From positions 1-13,943 of the forward strand of contig JAOXYB010035218.1 of NCBI GenBank assembly GCA_028565635.1: 13,943 bases of DNA. The letters run 5' to 3'. This stretch comes from Phoronis ovalis (Eukaryota; Phoronida; Phoronidae). The notes below the pieces were generated by a model. The model ran no database searches. It saw only the letters and a program-made list of their open reading frames with translations, and had not been told where the DNA came from. The translations under genes were made by a program, and so were the position numbers. Below, in pieces: positions 1-8,069 of this stretch (position 1 is the first letter of the stretch; each line of letters starts with the position of its first letter).

Positions 1-94
1 GAACTCTTTAAGGTTTGCCAGCCAGCCAGACTCGTCTGGGGAACAGATATTATGGGGAACAGACTCGGTGGGTGCTTGGTGGGTGCTTCCGCCT

Positions 95-390
95 AATTAT
101 TAATGAACTCCTGTCTAATGCACAAAATTAACACAAATGCCCCACCTTCATTTAATATTTAGCAAACATTTTCAGACAGGTTACTTCCCTGAAAGTTGGT
201 CTAGTGGAATTATAACTCCAATACATAAAAAAGGTGGTAAGTCCGACCCAAACAATTATCGAGGGATTACATTAATTACTAAGCTGCCTAGGAAAACTGT
301 TTACTTCAGTTCTCAATAACCAACTACAAACTCAAGGGTACTCAAGGTTAAAAACTCGACTCTTAATGAGATGGTATATGGGGAACTAGG
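95..390 (+). mobile_element. Relic of a non-LTR (LINE) retrotransposon reverse transcriptase
   Basis: The frame from 137 reads TGYFPESWSSGIITPIHKKG and then DPNNYRGITL, the finger-region signature of jockey/CR1/L2-type LINE reverse transcriptases. At about 281 the homology moves to the +1 frame, which continues SCLGKLFTSVLNNQLQ to a stop at 387. Before 137 another frame reads NELLSNAQN, again like the block just ahead in these elements. At least two frame breaks in under 300 bp, and no catalytic FADD block, show a short dead fragment. Confidence 0.8.
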
Positions 391-1137
391 AAGATTCCCT
401 CTCGCAATTAATCATCAGTATAAAGTTTTGGTTAAGAATTCTAGATGCTCCTTCTTAAAGTAGCCTATGAATCATATGCTCCATTTGATGGCATTACACC
501 CTGAAAAAAAACAATGTAATATTTGTATAAACGCAACTTCGTTTTAACTTTTTTCTCAACTTTATATAATTGTTTTCTAACATACACATGGAACTTATTT
601 TATTTCACTCACCAGGCAGGCTTGTGTGCAACAGAAGTGTTAATGATGTAAATGTGTAATGTCAAACCTCTTGTATGATTGGTTATTTCACCAGTAAAAA
701 AATGTAATAATGTTTTGTACAACCCAACAACATTACATTTTTGTCTCAGCACTAGTTCATGAATATATAAATAAACCATAAATGTTTATGGTAATATGTC
801 TTGAAATAAAAGTGTTGCCTAAATTATTGTATTTTTTTAATTGAGATGTTATGACTGTACAGTGTAATGATAAAGTAGCAGTATAAACCTGGTGTTGCAA
901 ATAAAAGATATTTTTATTAAAGGCAAGTTCTAAATTACCAAACATGTATCTGGATTGCTCCTGTCCCAGGACCAGGCCAGCAAGCAACAAGGTTAAGACT
1001 TGAAAAAAACAGATACATAAACAATGTCAGTTAACTTATCATACAGTTCTGTTTATGACCATGTATAGTGACACATCAAATGAATCCTGAAACCAGACAA
1101 AGACTTTTAAACTGCATGACAAGCGATATTTAAATGT
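391..1137. other. AT-rich stretch with no supported gene
   Basis: No recognisable coding region on the plus strand. A small imperfect inverted repeat (696-714 with 727-745, arms like aaaaatgtaat) could form a hairpin. On the minus strand a pyrimidine-rich acceptor-like site near 1000 precedes a short GC-richer open stretch (about 990-910) reading LLAGLVLGQEQSRYMFGN. It could be an exon of the tentative minus-strand gene described next, but this is weak. Confidence 0.4.
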
Positions 1138-1290
1138 CTACACTGTTGGCTTTGTAGTGTTTATTAATGATGGGGGTGGGGCCGGGGCTGGTTGGAAATA
1201 TTCAAGATCTTTGTTTTCATCTCTAAAATCGTTGCACGATAAGTTTACAAGTTCCCCATCTTCTTTATTTATAAAAGTGTACTTTGACAT
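1138..1290 (-). CDS. Unrecognised small coding-like ORF, 50 aa, acidic then proline-rich
   Basis: Starts at ATG with A at -3 and runs 50 codons to TAG. It begins MSKYTFINKEDGELVNLS, passes through DFRDENKDLEYF, and has a PAPAPPPS run near residues 35-42. Composition is unlike the surrounding AT-rich DNA: charged residues are balanced, and GC rises in the proline stretch. An in-frame TAA lies two codons before the ATG, so the ATG is either the true start or just inside an exon. I do not recognise a family. It may be a short protein, the last exon of a minus-strand gene, or chance. Confidence 0.3.
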   Translation of the reverse strand: MSKYTFINKEDGELVNLSCNDFRDENKDLEYFQPAPAPPPSLINTTKPTV

Positions 1291-1329
1291 CCTTTAGCAA
1301 TCACATTTGAATCGTAAAAAGACAAGAAT

Positions 1330-1497
1330 TCATAATTTCCACACATTATTTAGTGATGATTTTTTAATATGGCGCACAAACATCAGTCTGTCACGCAGTG
1401 TCTTGCGAAACGTTTTTATGGTTGAGAGGTGTTGGCCAGCACCAGTAATCCGTTTAGTACGGCCCTGAGGCAGCTGAAAAAGGGGATTAAACCGCAA
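1330..1497 (-). CDS. Unrecognised coding-like open stretch, basic, possibly an exon or relic
   Basis: Fifty-five open codons after a TAG and before a TGA. They include GRTKRITGAGQHLSTIK and then FRKTLRDRLMFVRHIKK, a strongly basic, arginine-rich sequence in a GC-richer patch. The first in-frame ATG is two thirds of the way in. A good acceptor-like run (ccccctttttcag on the minus strand) sits at the front, so it could be an internal or last exon, or a broken retrocopy. No family was recognised. Confidence 0.25.
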   Translation of the reverse strand: MRFNPLFQLPQGRTKRITGAGQHLSTIKTFRKTLRDRLMFVRHIKKSSLNNVWKL

Positions 1498-1524
1498 CTA
1501 CCATACGATCAAAGAAAATCACCG

Positions 1525-1556
1525 CGTTGCCAATCCTCTGAGTTTTATATATCCTA
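1525..1556 (-). promoter_or_regulatory. Possible minus-strand core promoter (TATA-like box, CCAAT-type motif)
   Basis: On the minus strand TATATAAAA reads at about 1553-1545, followed by ATTGG (the reverse of a CCAAT box) near 1535. These sit ahead of the two minus-strand open stretches in the only GC-richer patch of the left part. TATA-like strings are common in AT-rich DNA, so this is only suggestive. Confidence 0.2.
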
Positions 1557-1974
1557 ATTCAAACCAATAGGAAAACTGATATAGGTGACTAAAAGCATAT
1601 GTTGTTATAGTGTAATTGCCTTAATGTTTTGAGACAAAAATGCATACCCTCTTTCTCTGCTGGTCAGTTTGAACCTATGAACTTATTTGGGACCACTTAT
1701 TTTGTGAACTTGCTTAATAACAACAATCTTAACAATGTGGTAGCTTTTGTTTATAATGCATTTAAATATAGAGATACTGTTCCATGTAAATAAACAAACT
1801 GATGTATATTATGTAACTGGTCATATGTAACTCTGTTTCTTATTACCTTGGTGCTTTTTGTGTTTTTTTTTGTTTGTCTGTGTACTGGATTTGTTCTGTA
1901 TTATTCTGTGCTAAAGAGCTGTTTAGCTTGGGGTAATAAACTTATTATTTTCATTGGTATACATGTTCCGCCAA

Positions 1975-2345
1975 ATAGGCCCCCTTTTTTCAGCTCCTGC
2001 ATTTACCACAGGGTATGTTTTTCACACTTCTCAAAGATTTATTTACCACAGGGTATACTTTTCTTGTTGAATATATACCTCAGGGTATATTTAAAAAATA
2101 TTCTACCACAGGGTGCAATTCTTGGAAAACGCATTTACGACAGGTATTAAAAATTAAGGTTCATAAGTTTTTCCATATTTATTTACCACGGGGTATATAA
2201 TTTACAAGTGAATTTTACATAGGGTATCTATATCGGGAGAGTTATTTATGACGGGGTATATTTTTCATGTTTTTTTTTCGTTTACGACAGGGTATGTTTT
2301 TGGTGATAATTATTTACCACAGGGTTAGGGTTTTTTACCCTGGGT
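1975..2345 (+). repeat. Minisatellite array A, about ten units of TTTACCACAGGGTAT type
   Basis: The motif TTTACCACAGGGTAT recurs near 2003, 2045, 2072, 2104, 2133, 2184, 2214, 2247, 2281 and 2315 with diverged AT-rich spacers, a period of roughly 30-45 bp. Units differ by several substitutions. Open frames crossing it on the plus strand are products of the repeat, not genes. The block 2133-2310 is an inverted copy of 3540-3714. Confidence 0.85.
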
Positions 2346-2395
2346 CATACACCACTGCCAACTTTTCTGTCCAGAACACCCTGGAAGTAAGCACC
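2346..2395. repeat. G/C-rich element terminus closing array A
   Basis: After the last array unit comes a non-array segment (cactgccaacttttctgtcc, then caccctgg). Its reverse complement aligns with 3453-3492 (ccagggggtacttg, then ggttgggatgtg). A similar right-hand terminus follows the second array at 2885-2935. It appears to be the shared end of this repeat family. Confidence 0.55.
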
Positions 2396-2584
2396 CCATG
2401 CTAAAAAACCTGGAAATGTACATCTATTGAAAAACACTGCTGTTTACATGGCACTGGCTGGTAAATGAACTGCTGTATATATAGTATCTTTACCATTTTG
2501 TGAACTGGAACATATCTTAAACAGTTTAATTGAAAAACCCAATATTTTCTATATTATACATGTTTAATTAGTGTTATAAGCCTG

Positions 2585-2935
2585 TAACACTCGGTTACCA
2601 TGGGTTATCTTTTTCCTGTTTATTTGAAAATTTTTTATCATGAGGGTGTTTTTTTGTAAATATCTTTTGTACCATGGGATGTTTATTTTCAATAAATAAT
2701 TGATTACCAATGGTTTATTTAAAAAACATTTTTTTTTGGTTGATACTGTCGAGCATAAACTCACAACATGAACAGTTAGTTCCTCATATTTACCATGGGA
2801 TATGGATTTTGCAATAAGTTTTTATCATGGGGTACATTTTTGGAAAACAATTTTTACCATGGTTTTGAAGATTTTTTACCCGAGGTCTCACACCCCTGCC
2901 AAGTTTTTTGTCAGTTACCTTCCAGGCAAATAGCA
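2585..2935 (+). repeat. Minisatellite array B, about seven units of TTTACCATGGGGT type, plus terminus
   Basis: Units read TTACCATGGG, TTATCATGAGGG, GTACCATGGG, TTACCAATGG, TTTACCATGGG, TTATCATGGGG and TTACCATGGTT between 2590 and 2867, spaced 17-80 bp. They are related to array A but carry ATGG rather than ACAG. The array ends with ttttttacccgaggtc, then ctgccaagttttttgtc, then ccttccagg, matching the end of array A. Antisense open frames here are repeat artefacts. Confidence 0.7.
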
Positions 2936-3000
2936 GTATTTTGAATATTAAAACATTGAAATTTCGGTTTATGTGGGATCGAAATTCACATATTTGGTAT

Positions 3001-3375
3001 AGAGTTGGTCCAAAAAATGTTATCCTCTGCGGCACATCCCCACCCCAAATTATAATCAAGAAGCTCCTCGGATGAGGTCCAAGATAATAACCCTTAATAC
3101 CTTGTGGTAATAAACTGCATTCCAAAAAATATAGCCTATGGTTAAAATTTTAAGAAAACTTCTAGAAATTCCATGGCAAAAACAGTAAGAAACAAAATCC
3201 TGGAATTTTATACCCAAAAATATGGCACCCTACTGTAAATAATCATTTATTAAAGTGTACACCCCATGGTAAACATTTATTTGCAAAAAGCACACCTGTG
3301 GTAAAAACCGGAGTAAGAAGAATTATTTTAAACATAAAAAAAGTACTCCAGTCTGGCACAGTGACCAACCCCTGG
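3001..3375 (-). repeat. Inverted minisatellite copies with a GCGGCACATCCCCACC-type terminus
   Basis: At 3023-3070 a terminus (ctgcggcacatccccacccc, then ctcctcgg) resembles the right end of the TIR element at 8137-8550. It is followed by minus-oriented units (cttgtggtaataaa near 3101, ccccatggtaaac near 3262, cctgtggtaaaaac near 3296) and a segment with gtactccagtctggcacag. These are copies of the TACCATGGGG unit reading the other way, more eroded than arrays A and B. Confidence 0.55.
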
Positions 3376-3444
3376 GCCATTCATACTGTTTTCAATATCA
3401 ATCTATTATGCAATACATTATATAACACTGTCTGAAACTCTGAT

Positions 3445-3720
3445 TTCTACCCAGGGGGTACTTGACAAAAAAATTGGTTGGGATGTGCGGCTTAGGGTAA
3501 ATAAAACCTAATTTGTGGTTATTAAAGGTCATCAAAAATATATATTGTCGTAAATGAAAAAACATGAAAAATATACCCTGTTGTAAATAACTCTCCCAAA
3601 ATAGATACCCTGTGTAAAATTCACTTCTTAATATATTATATACCCTATGGTAAATAAATTTGGTAAATTTAAGAACCTTAATTTTTCATATCTGTCATAA
3701 GGAATACAGTAACACCCTAT
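3445..3720 (-). repeat. Array C, inverted partner of array A, with left-type terminus
   Basis: Begins with the terminus ccagggggtacttgac, then ggttgggatgtgcgg, and continues with minus-oriented units (taccctgttgtaaata, taccctgtgtaaa, taccctatggtaaata). The reverse complement of 3540-3714 aligns along its length with 2133-2310, including the spacers. The two are therefore true inverted duplicates of one segment and could form a ~175 bp stem with a ~1.2 kb loop. Confidence 0.75.
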
Positions 3721-3904
3721 ATATATATATGGTGACTTTGAATGACATAATAGATACCCTGTGTAAAATTCACTTCTTAATATATTATATACCCTATGGT
3801 AAATAAATTTGGTAAATTTAATAACCTTAATTTTTCATATCTGTCATAAGGAATACAGTAACACCCTATATATATATATATATATGGTGACTTTGAATGA
3901 CATA
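3601..3904 (+). repeat. Very recent tandem duplication, two ~150 bp copies
   Basis: Copy 3601-3749 (149 bp) is followed directly by copy 3750-3904 (155 bp). I see one substitution (aagaacc versus aataacc) and a difference in the internal TA microsatellite (13 versus 19 bp), which accounts for the 6 bp length gap. Each copy contains two array C units, the spacer with gtcataaggaatacag, and the flank ggtgactttgaatgacata. Confidence 0.93.
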
Positions 3905-3920
3905 AACCCCCCCCCCCCCT
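3905..3920 (+). repeat. Homopolymer tract of 13 C residues
   Basis: C13 preceded by AAA directly after the tandem duplication. It is an unstable mononucleotide tract whose length may be misread. Confidence 0.8.
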
Positions 3921-4830
3921 CATTCAAGTAATTTGCAGAATATATGTCACTTGTTTTTATTTAATAAAATAAAATATACTTTGGACTAATAATGGATCTT
4001 GTATCAATAAAGTTTTGCATGTCACTCTTTGGAAATATCCCCAGTCAAATAAATAAACACATTTGAATGTTAACTTTTATACAATATATGCAGTAGTATC
4101 TCTTTAGGAAGCAAAAATTGGAGAAAAAGAGTGCACTTTAATTTTCTTATTTTAACACAACAAATATTTGTGTAGTTTCATGTATGGGATATTTGTGAGA
4201 CGTTTTTAGTAAATGTCCACACATGCATTCTAATAAGAATCGTGTATGTCATTTGCTGAGCTGTCAATTTTAACTAGAATCAAGCAATAATTATCACAAG
4301 TGGGACTGTCCCAGGGTGGGGTGGGGTAAATCTTTATTAAATTATTTTATGCAAAATAGCAGCATATGTTTGAAGTCTCTTATACGACTGTTTAAAGTGA
4401 CAATTTAATTATCCCAATACCCATCACCTTTAGATATGTAGAATGCTAGGGCTGCTGAACTAAACCTCGTGCAGCCATGACTGTAAACTTTATTAATAAA
4501 AATTAGTCCAAAATGTCCTTTACTCATCAAACTTTCAAAGTATTGTTTGCATAAAATGCTATTTTAACATACGGAACATTATAACACTGCGAAATAATAC
4601 TGTATTACAGGTGAATAATGCTTGCAATGATTGATAATATGGAGGTGTGTGCATCTCGGGAAGCAATTTCTAACAACTTCCCATACACCATCATACCCCC
4701 TTCCTATCCATCTGCCTATCTAGGTATTTATAAGAGAATGTATCTAGCCATCCGAGTCAGGAAGTGTACATAATAATTATTTTGTGAAGCTTGCATACTG
4801 GTGAATTATCCCTTTTGTGCTTCATTTTAG
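3921..4830. other. AT-rich sequence 5' of RidA exon 2, probably intron 1
   Basis: No coding stretch recognised. A G-rich patch (gtcccagggtggggtggggt, near 4307) is the only compositional feature. Exon 2 of copy 1 starts at the right edge behind a normal acceptor, so this is most simply intron 1 or the promoter flank of that gene. Confidence 0.5.
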
Positions 4831-4991
4831 CCAAGCTGTAGTAATCAACTGCACCATGTTCATCTCGGGCCAATTGGGGTTGGATCCAGCTACAGGAAAC
4901 ATGGTTAGTGGAGGAGCTGAGGCTGAAGCAGACCAGGCATTGAAAAACATGGGGGCCATTTTAGAAGCAGCTGGTGGAACTTTTAACAATG
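4831..4991 (+). CDS. RIDA: RidA copy 1, exon 2
   Basis: Follows the acceptor ending cttcattttag. The first base completes a codon begun in the unseen exon 1, then 53 codons run from QAVVINCTMF to EAAGGTFNN, and one base is left over before the donor gtatga. It carries the SGQLGLDP and QALKNMG family motifs. An open frame begins 14 bp earlier, but on GTG and reading through the acceptor, so it is not a plausible animal start. Confidence 0.93.
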
Positions 4992-6306
4992 GTATGATTA
5001 GAGATAATGATTATAGGCAACATTTACCTGATATAATTATTTTTAGATTATTACATGTAACTTGTCACTAAATATAAATTGCAGTAACATAACTACCATT
5101 CCTTTATGTAATACTCAGAGAATATTGAATGCAAAATAAAGTTCAAATGGTTATTCCTAAAAATATAAAAACATGGAGTACAAAAGGTTTTTAACTTATG
5201 CTGTAATAGTAATGACATTGCAAATTTTCTTTTAACAATGCAGGCTACAAAGTGTGGAGAGCAGTTCTGATTATTGAACTGGAAACCTGTTTAAATGAAT
5301 TGGCTATACATACAGAACCTGTCAATAGCAGATTCACAATTATTTGCTCCAATAATTTAGCATCCTTGTACCTTCATCTTTTTTGTTTTTGATACATATT
5401 AAAAAATATAAGATAGTATTGGAGTGTTTTTGTCACTTATTTGTTGTTTTTTATATTTTTAAAATCTTTTTAGTAACCAAAACAACTGTGTTGCTGGCTG
5501 ACATGAATGATTATGACAAAGTGAATAATGCATATAAAAAGTGTAAGTGTGTTAAAATTAATGAAACACTAAAAGTTGCAAAGGTCCACTGATGGGAAAA
5601 CATATTATAATGTGGGAACATAATGATAACCTGCATAATTATACCTCATCCCATATACCTGCTGTGCAATTTGAATTTATGTCTGGGTGTAGGGAGAGCA
5701 ATAGAAAGTGTAAAGTCATCTAAGTGTGATTTAGTACTTTGTGTAATTGACTTTTTTTTGATAATATTTCTAAAATTTTGTTGCAATAGAACACTGCTGT
5801 GCTTTTTTTAATGCAAAATTGTGCTTTATTCTTTACAGATTTCACTAGTGCTTACCCTGCAAGAGCTGCATATCAAGTTGGTGCACTTCCAAAGGTATTC
5901 CTCAGATTTTCATTAAATCATATCTTCTATTGTATAAATGTGTGTCAAAAGTGAAATGTCTTTTTTTATAACCAAATAAAAAGTCATCAGCCTTGAAAAA
6001 CTACTAAAGAAAAAGTTAGAAAAAGATTAGAATAAAGTCAGATTAGAATAAAGATCAACAAGGATTGCATGAAAGTGAGAATGTATCACATTTTACCATC
6101 AATACTTGAGTACCGTATTACATGCAATTACATACAAGTAATACTGTTGTTTTTTTCGTAGACTAATTAGAGAAACTTGCTGCAATGATACACTTTATAT
6201 GGATTATAGAAAATGCAACAGGAAAATACTTATCTTATATTTTTTGTAGGGTGGCAAAGTAGAAATTGAAGCCTGGGCTATCATGGGTACATTTACCGAC
6301 CAATGA
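4831..6306 (+). CDS. RIDA: RidA family 2-iminobutanoate/2-iminopropanoate deaminase, copy 1 (5'-partial, four visible exons)
   Basis: RidA proteins are small homotrimeric enzymes that hydrolyse reactive enamine/imine intermediates made by PLP enzymes such as threonine dehydratase; animal members are also known as UK114, L-PSP or HRSP12. Exons 4831-4991, 5474-5542, 5839-5894 and 6250-6306 join in frame (phases 1, 1, 0) to give 113 residues ending at TGA. Visible family motifs, in order: SQAV, FISGQLGLDP, SGGAEAEADQALKNMG, TKTTVLLADMND, AYPARAAYQV and KVEIEAWA. The arginine of PAR corresponds to E. coli RidA Arg105, and the glutamate of EIEAWA to Glu120, so the active site looks intact. Every intron starts GT and ends AG. 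Missing is the ~22-residue first exon with the start and the IGPY motif; it must supply two bases ahead of C4831. I found no GGN-CCN-TAY match in 1-4830, so exon 1 may lie before the window. A poly(A) signal follows about 145 bp after the stop. Confidence 0.93.
5474..5542 (+). CDS. RIDA: RidA copy 1, exon 3
   Basis: 69 bp between an acceptor ending tttttag and a consensus donor gtaagt. After a split valine codon it encodes TKTTVLLADMND and then KVNNAYKK, the strand-turn-helix block of the RidA fold. It has exactly the length and phases of exon 3 of copy 2. Confidence 0.93.
5839..5894 (+). CDS. RIDA: RidA copy 1, exon 4 (catalytic arginine)
   Basis: 56 bp between an acceptor ending tttacag and the donor gtattc. 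After a split tyrosine codon it encodes FTSAYPARAAYQVGALPK. The PAR arginine is the substrate-carboxylate-binding residue of active RidA enzymes. The exon ends in phase 0. Confidence 0.93.
6250..6306 (+). CDS. RIDA: RidA copy 1, exon 5 and stop
   Basis: Follows the acceptor ending tttttgtag. It encodes GGKVEIEAWAIMGTFTDQ and then TGA. The second glutamate of VEIEA is the conserved active-site acid of the family. The short tail after MG is normal for animal members. Confidence 0.92.
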   Translation, partial: GGKVEIEAWAIMGTFTDQ

Positions 6307-6451
6307 CTGGATGACACTCATTCTTCAAAATTATAGTGACCTTGAAAAATTATAGTTTACTTCCATAGACACACTCCTGATTCCAAGTTATTTGAAAATC
6401 TCAAAACCTTTTTGTAACAAAATCATGCCTTGTGGGAGTGTTATTAATATT

Positions 6452-6466
6452 AATAAAATAAATAAA
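6452..6466 (+). terminator. Poly(A) signal cluster of RidA copy 1
   Basis: Three overlapping AATAAA hexamers (6452, 6457, 6461) lie about 145 bp after the stop codon, a usual distance for an animal 3' UTR. Another AATAAA at about 6664 could be an alternative. The cleavage site itself cannot be seen. Confidence 0.5.
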
Positions 6467-6839
6467 TATACATTGTCTATCATGTTTAAAAGTAGTTTTT
6501 TCAGTTATTCTTTGACTTCCCTTGTGCAATATTTATTCTGTACTTTCCATACCAATTTTATTTACCGTAATTTAATAGTTGCTCATACTGGTGTCACTAA
6601 AATTACATGATCAATTATCATTCTTAAATTACAATGCTGATACATCTGCATATTTTACAAATGAAATAAACTTGGTGAATAATTTGGTAAAACAACCTAA
6701 TTTACACTAAAGTACAATTAAAACTAGATAGCCACACTTGCTATATTGGCTTTCATAAATGTTACATTACCTCTAAATTACCTTTCAACATCATATTTGA
6801 ACTTTTCAGCAAATAATAGAAATTCATTGTTTTGGGACT

Positions 6840-7495
6840 TCTTGACCTCAAAATGTCCTTCTTGACTTGTATGCTTTCTGAAAATGTTATGCCATTTTGA
6901 GAGTTTGAACTTTGACCTCTAGATGACCTATTGACATCAAGGTCAACTCCAGACTGACATATGTCAAAGTACAAGCCTATTGGACTTTTAGTATGCTTCC
7001 TCCATATTGAAATTAATTTAAAAGATGCTTGAAAACACCTTTTAATACCAAAATATTCTAAAAGGTCATCAAAATGACCTTTTTATAACCAAATGACATC
7101 ATTTTGTAACATTTTGACCCCCAAAATGACCTTTTGACTCCAAGGTCAGCAATGGCCTACCCTGGGGATGTCAAACCTCAATTATTATGTCCTTAACTGT
7201 AACAGACTTCGAGATATAGCTTAGTGAAAATTGGAAGATCAATAAATTAATTGAAAAGATGCCAAAAAATAAACATTTCAGTACCGAAATATAAACCAAG
7301 ATCGCTTAACATACTTCATTGAAATTCAATACACATGAATTATTTTAGAGTATTTCGAATTTTTTTCAAAATTTGACCTTTCACCTTCAAATGACCTTTT
7401 GACCTCAACAATGGCCCTCCCCAGGGTTGTCACACATCAAGTACCAAGCTCCGAGCTGTAACTGTCTTCGAGATATAGCTTGCTGAAAATTGGAA
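6840..7495 (+). repeat. Diverged direct repeats rich in TGACCT/AGGTCA
   Basis: Two segments, about 7140-7235 and 7404-7492, match in direct orientation: a caatggccyaccc block, then ggtgtca-like and caacctcaa-like sequence, then ctgtaac, cttcgagatatagctt and tgaaaattgg. A third, more eroded copy lies near 6937-6985 (caaggtcaactccagactga). Between and within them TGACCT or AGGTCA occurs about nine times. It is a dispersed-repeat type, not coding. Confidence 0.7.
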
Positions 7496-7682
7496 AAAAA
7501 AGAAAGAAATGTACAAAACCATCAGAGGAGTAATCCTAATAAAGATATTTTGGAAGATTTTTTAATAAAAGTAAAGACTTCAAAATAACATATCATAAGA
7601 TAACATTATTACAAGGTTACAAGCTATTTGAATGTTTTTATAATTCATTTATTTTAAATAATCGAAAAGCAATTTGTTATAC

Positions 7683-7765
7683 AATTCAATTTCAATTTGT
7701 TTATTCTCAGAAATGCCATCTTCGGGCCACAAGAGATAATACATTTACATACAGTTACAAAAAGA
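7683..7765 (+). repeat. Possible dispersed repeat fragment
   Basis: The string caatttcaatttgtttattc followed by tcagaaatgccatcttcggg looks like the reverse complement of a LINE/SINE-type 3' end (ending in aataaacaaattgaaattg) of a kind common in marine invertebrate genomes. With only one copy here, the call rests on resemblance. Confidence 0.3.
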
Positions 7766-7877
7766 TGTCTCAAAAAGGAGACTAAAAAGTAACAAATAAC
7801 ATGAAAATAAAATAACAAGTAAAAATAATTAAAACTTCAAAAATACAAACACAGAATTTTAGAACGTTTACATCGTA

Positions 7878-7885
7878 TCACGTGA
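7878..7885 (+). promoter_or_regulatory. Palindromic E-box TCACGTGA upstream of RidA copy 2
   Basis: TCACGTGA, the extended CACGTG core bound by USF, MITF/TFE and MYC-type bHLH-zip factors, sits 42 bp before the probable start codon. It is followed by a GCTCAG-rich stretch (7896-7919). The position suits a core promoter or 5' UTR site. The start of transcription cannot be seen, so function is inference. Confidence 0.4.
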
Positions 7886-7886
7886 C

Positions 7887-8069
7887 ATGGGTTTAGCTCA
7901 GCAGGCTCAGCTCAGCTCAAGTCGAAGATGGCGCACTATCACTTTCCCAGGAGTGTTACTAATGCCGCAAGGCCGAAATCAGCAGCTAACCAAATTTTTA
8001 AGTAAGTACGATAACTGTATGGGACACAGATTATGTCAGGGAATGTTTTTTTTCAAGTTTATTTGCTAA
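7887..8069 (+). other. Possible upstream ORF overlapping the RidA copy 2 start
   Basis: An ATG in good context (gacATGG) 41 bp before the RidA ATG opens a different frame, which overlaps the RidA exon 1 and runs past its donor. If transcription starts upstream of it, it would lower RidA translation; if transcription starts between the two ATGs it is irrelevant. Its translation resembles nothing I recognise, and it leaves the wrong phase at the donor to join the RidA exons. Confidence 0.3.
7928..8001 (+). CDS. RidA copy 2, probable exon 1 with start codon
   Basis: ATG in a good context (gtcgaagATGG, A at -3 and G at +4) opens 24 codons beginning MAHYHFPRSVTN and ending in NQIF. Two bases (AA) remain before a strong donor gtaagtacg. 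Those two bases are what the acceptor at 10641 needs: AA plus C gives Asn ahead of QAV, where relatives have S or N. The position-by-position match to the usual N-terminus (R-V-x-x-A-x-P, then GPY) is weak, so the call rests on start context, donor strength, phase and total length. Alternative: a canonical exon 1 elsewhere that I missed. Confidence 0.66.

Noticed and set aside
33-95. Short direct repeats (ggggaacaga twice, ggtgggtgctt twice) at the left edge
   Set aside because: Only two copies each of 10-11 bp; too small to name, and possibly part of the decayed LINE insertion.
1368-1430. ATGGCGCACAAACATC on the plus strand, resembling the first codons of RidA copy 2 exon 1 (ATGGCGCACTATCAC)
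   Set aside because: No donor in the phase needed by exon 2 gives a normal-length exon, no GPY motif follows, and a stop comes after 18 codons. The nine-base match is likely chance.
1848-2200. Plus-strand open frames with recurring LPQG/TTGY words
   Set aside because: The words are translations of the minisatellite unit of array A; not a repeat protein, since units are out of register and broken by stops.
2564-3125. Minus-strand open frames of 66 and 111 residues
   Set aside because: They cross array B and repeat termini; their composition follows the repeats, with no recognisable domain.
4817-5071. 84-residue open frame as a complete short RidA-like protein
   Set aside because: It begins on GTG, reads through a clear acceptor and then through the donor of exon 2 into intron. 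The real unit is exon 4831-4991.
7887-8069. 60-residue ORF as a separate protein
   Set aside because: It overlaps the probable RidA exon 1, crosses its donor and resembles nothing; kept only as a possible upstream ORF.
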